Of a stretch of 9,600 bases of DNA, positions 7,638-9,600 are shown one piece after another. The stretch comes from Acidobacteriota bacterium (GTDB lineage Bacteria > Acidobacteriota > Terriglobia > Terriglobales > Acidobacteriaceae). The stretch's first letter is position 1; every line of letters starts with the position of its first letter. The notes beneath the pieces are model-generated. The model searched no databases and was not told the origin of the DNA. It saw only the letters and a list, made by a program, of their open reading frames with translations. Position numbers and translations under genes: made by a program. The stretch lies in the NCBI GenBank assembly GCA_021781255.1, contig JAJXXG010000186.1, forward strand, positions 1-9,600, in the 5' to 3' direction.

Positions 7638-7644
7638 CCTCCCT
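7638..7644 (-). promoter_or_regulatory. Strong Shine-Dalgarno deciding the acetyltransferase start
   Basis: On the - strand AGGGAGG occupies 7644 to 7638, five bases before the GTG at 7632. It is the best ribosome-binding site near any candidate start of this gene. It lies inside the coding frame of the longer alternatives, which argues for the shorter protein. Confidence 0.6.
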
Positions 7645-7865
7645 TGCCCTCATCCCTGCCGGTAGCGTGTCATCCCCAACGGCTGCCACCTGCTCTTCGT
7701 CCTGCCATGACGCCCTTCCATGGTACGGATCGGTGAAGGGCTGCGGCGGCGATTGCGGGTGTTGCGCTTCTGCCGGAGCAGGTTATCTCATTCTAGGGTC
7801 TGAACGGTGCGCATGCACGAAGCTGACTGGATGCACATTTCCTTTGTGCGGACTGCGGGCCGGAA

Positions 7866-7875
7866 GATGCGCATC
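7866..7875. repeat. Perfect 10-bp palindrome
   Basis: GATGCGCATC reads the same on both strands. It sits in the divergent intergenic region, where a small operator would be plausible. A palindrome this short can arise by chance. Confidence 0.35.
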
Positions 7876-7902
7876 CCGAGCGGCTTCGCGGCGTGCGACT
7901 GT

Positions 7903-7919
7903 ATGTGCAAGCTGCACAT
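7903..7919. repeat. 7-bp inverted repeat with 3-base loop
   Basis: ATGTGCA (7903-7909), AGC, TGCACAT (7913-7919) form a perfect inverted repeat. The half-site TGCACAT recurs at 7832-7838, about 80 bases upstream, where it is part of a weaker hairpin (GCACA, 7-base loop, TGTGC). This could be a dimeric regulator site or a small RNA stem. Confidence 0.4.
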
Positions 7920-8164
7920 TCTCAAAGACTAAAGAGGCGACCTGTGTCCGCCTTGGTCTGCGTCCCCCGGCATGGATGCCGCCTGCAATTCTGCCGTGAC
8001 GAAAAGAGCGGTTGACTGCAGCGAAAATATTGGGAGTGCTCCTCTTGCATTTCCGCTGACTTAGCGTCAAAATCCTTCCACAATTCACCGGATCCTGCTT
8101 TTGGGTTCTGAAAAGACGCTCTGCATGCGTGTCCATGCTTGCGCGGATGGCTGCTGCACAGCGC

Positions 8165-8169
8165 AGGAG
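8165..8169 (+). promoter_or_regulatory. Shine-Dalgarno of the activase gene
   Basis: AGGAG lies six bases before ATG 8176, an optimal distance. It fixes the start of the large gene that runs off the right edge. Confidence 0.7.
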
Positions 8170-8175
8170 CTAGAC

Positions 8176-9600
8176 ATGGCCGGCAACGCGGAAGCGTCAC
8201 GTCAGCGGGTTCTTGGTATCGATGCAGGAGCGGAGACGCTGAAACTGGTGGAACTGGCGCAGATTGATGGCCAGTGGACGATCCAGCGGCGTTATCGCAT
8301 GGAACATGGCAAGGAACCGCAGGCCCTTCTGGACCGCCTGTATCGCGAATGGGATGCAACCACTTTCAGCAGCGCAGCGCTGACGGGCAGGCTGGGCCGC
8401 CAGTTCAGCTTTGCCCGGGTTCCGCTGCAACAGGCGCAATCCCGGGCATTTCGGTTTTTCTATCCCAAAACCGCTGGGACACTGGTGTCCATTGGCAGCC
8501 ATGGCTTCTCGGTCTTGGAAGTGAGGGCGAATGGTCGCGAGGTGTTTCGCGAGAACAGCCGGTGCTCGCAGGGGACCGGCAACTTTCTGCGTCAGTTGAC
8601 GGGAAGGTTTTCCCTGGCGGTGGAAGAGGCCAGCGCACTGTGCGCCGATGTGGAGCATGCCGCGGCACTTTCAGGCCGCTGCCCCGTGATTCTGAAGACG
8701 GATATGACGCATCTTGCCAACAAGGGCGAGAACCGGGCAGAGATACTGGCCGGGCTGTTTGATGCGGTGTGCGAAAACGTACTGAACCTGATCAAGCCGG
8801 GGATCAGCCCGGGACCGATTGTGCTGATAGGCGGAGTGAGCCAGTCGCCTCGCGTACAGCGGACGTTTCGGGACCGGCTGGCGAAGCATGGCTATGAACT
8901 GCTGGTACCGGGCGAGGATGGCCTGCACTGGGAGGCGCTGGGCGCGGCGCTGCTGGCAGCGGAGCAGACGCTGCAGGCACCCGGTGTGGACCAGTTGATG
9001 AGCAATCATGCGGGGGCGACACTGGAGCGCACGCCGGCCCTTGCGACCTGCCTGGGCCGCGTGTGGCGCATGCCGTCTGTGCCATGGGAGGCGCGCAACG
9101 GATCGGCACGCAATCTGATTCTGGGATTGGATATCGGGTCAACCGGAGCGAAGGCGGTTGCCCTGAATGCGAACACAAAGGCGATTGTGTGGGACGCCTA
9201 CCGCGAGACGCGCGGCGCTCCGGTGGAAGCAGCACAGGCGCTGTGGCGTGAATTTCTGGAGAGCCCGATGGGCAGCGAGCCGGTGCGTGGCGCAAGCGTG
9301 ACCGGCAGCGGACGCGAGATTGTTGGATCGCTGCTGACGAAATGCTATGGGCCGAGTGCGGTCTTTATCCAGAATGAGATTGCGGCGCATGCGGAGGGCG
9401 CCTGCCACTATGATCCGCGCGTAGATACGATCTTTGAGATCGGTGGCCAGGATGCGAAGTACATCCGCCTGGAACAGGGACGCGTGATTGACTGCGCGAT
9501 GAATGAAGCCTGCAGCGCAGGGACTGGATCGTTTATTGAAGAACAGGGGCGCAAGTTTGCCGGTATTGAGCGCGTGGCGCAACGGGGCAAGGTCGCGTTG
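8176..9600 (+). CDS. 2-hydroxyacyl-CoA dehydratase activase-type protein, N-terminal part (tandem BcrAD_BadFG domains)
   Basis: 475 codons are open to the window edge; the stop is outside. Two ASKHA-fold ATPase modules follow each other. The first starts at GIDAGAETLK (14-23) and has RCSQGTGNF with Cys130, GRCPVILK with Cys169 and VLIGGVSQSP. The second starts at GLDIGSTGAK (317-326) and has EIGGQDAKYI and EACSAGTGSF with Cys446. The Cys130-Cys169 spacing of 39 equals that of the [4Fe-4S] ligands (Cys127, Cys166) in the A. fermentans HgdC activase, which couples ATP hydrolysis to electron transfer into a 2-hydroxyacyl-CoA dehydratase. Tandem modules are typical of very long family members that continue into DUF2229 and HgdB-like regions, so this is probably about one third of the protein. 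AGGAG at 8165-8169 supports the start. The substrate is unknown. Confidence 0.88.
   Translation, partial: MAGNAEASRQRVLGIDAGAETLKLVELAQIDGQWTIQRRYRMEHGKEPQALLDRLYREWDATTFSSAALTGRLGRQFSFARVPLQQAQSRAFRFFYPKTAGTLVSIGSHGFSVLEVRANGREVFRENSRCSQGTGNFLRQLTGRFSLAVEEASALCADVEHAAALSGRCPVILKTDMTHLANKGENRAEILAGLFDAVCENVLNLIKPGISPGPIVLIGGVSQSPRVQRTFRDRLAKHGYELLVPGEDGLHWEALGAALLAAEQTLQAPGVDQLMSNHAGATLERTPALATCLGRVWRMPSVPWEARNGSARNLILGLDIGSTGAKAVALNANTKAIVWDAYRETRGAPVEAAQALWREFLESPMGSEPVRGASVTGSGREIVGSLLTKCYGPSAVFIQNEIAAHAEGACHYDPRVDTIFEIGGQDAKYIRLEQGRVIDCAMNEACSAGTGSFIEEQGRKFAGIERVAQRGKVAL

Larger units (their letters stand above)
7633..8175. other. Divergent intergenic region, no convincing gene
   Basis: This stretch separates the leftward acetyltransferase from the rightward activase and should hold promoters for both. 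Frames that stay open here (for example 7667-7999 on + and 7783-8136 on -) encode Cys/Arg/His-rich or otherwise low-complexity sequence, lack ribosome-binding sites and show no recognisable domain. On the - strand a TAGAAT hexamer (positions 7795 to 7790) resembles a -10 box but has no good -35 partner. On the + strand TTGCAT (8045-8050) and CAAAAT (8068-8073) are 17 bases apart, a weak sigma-70-like pair. Short palindromes lie at 7866-7875, 7903-7919 and 8123-8138. No tRNA, rRNA or known riboswitch was recognised. Confidence 0.6.

Noticed and set aside
7667..7999. 110-codon Cys-rich open frame on + in the intergenic region
   Set aside because: The composition (many Cys, Ala, Ser and Arg) looks like translated GC-rich non-coding DNA. 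There is no ribosome-binding site, and it starts opposite the longest alternative 5' end of the acetyltransferase.
8012..8040. TTGACT as a sigma-70 -35 box
   Set aside because: No -10-like hexamer occurs 16-18 bases downstream; the AT-rich AAATAT is only seven bases away.
8031..8050. Possible sigma-54 promoter (TGGGAG...TTGCAT) before the activase
   Set aside because: The GG and GC elements are 12-13 bases apart instead of the required 10, so the spacing rule fails.
7783..8136. 117-codon open frame on - in the intergenic region
   Set aside because: The product is rich in Arg and His without domain or membrane signals, and no convincing start site was found.
7690..8175. Candidate structured ncRNA (6S-like) in the intergenic region
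   Set aside because: Several short stems exist, but I could not fit a long closing stem with a central bubble or any known conserved RNA signature.
1..9600. CRISPR arrays, insertion sequences, tRNA genes or attachment sites
   Set aside because: No regularly spaced repeats, transposase-like frames, terminal inverted repeats or tRNA-like cloverleaf were seen on either strand.

Overview
The window comes from a moderately GC-rich bacterium and is mostly a surface-polysaccharide (O-antigen, capsule or exopolysaccharide) assembly locus. The proteins point to a Gram-negative-type, Wzx/Wzy-dependent pathway. The mix of several glycosyltransferases, a WcaF-type acetyltransferase and a very large acyl-CoA dehydratase activase would fit an acidobacterium such as the Acidobacterium/Granulicella/Terriglobus group. 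That placement is a tentative impression from protein style, not something the sequence proves.

Positions 2-7026 hold seven genes on the + strand, tightly packed: the C-terminal end of an O-antigen polymerase/ligase-type membrane protein (cut by the window edge), a Wzx-type flippase, a GT2 glycosyltransferase, two GT4 glycosyltransferases, a GT11 (alpha-1,2-fucosyltransferase-like) enzyme and a second GT2 enzyme of the WaaE/KdtX style. Gaps are below about 100 bases, and one pair overlaps by ATGA, so the set reads as one operon. The likely division of labour is as follows. The five transferases build a lipid-linked repeat unit on the cytoplasmic face, the flippase moves it across the inner membrane, and the polymerase/ligase extends or attaches it. 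The initiating phosphoglycosyltransferase, export proteins and sugar-nucleotide genes are not in view and probably lie upstream.

On the - strand, 7018-7632 encodes a left-handed beta-helix acetyltransferase of the WcaF type, probably acetylating the same glycan. Its stop codon region overlaps the stop of the last GT2 gene tail to tail by 9 bases.

From 7633 to 8175 is a divergent intergenic region with no convincing gene. It contains small palindromes and presumably promoters for the acetyltransferase (leftwards) and the next gene (rightwards). From 8176 to the right edge runs the first 475 codons of a 2-hydroxyacyl-CoA dehydratase activase-type protein with two tandem ASKHA ATPase modules. 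It is unrelated to the polysaccharide genes and open at the window end.
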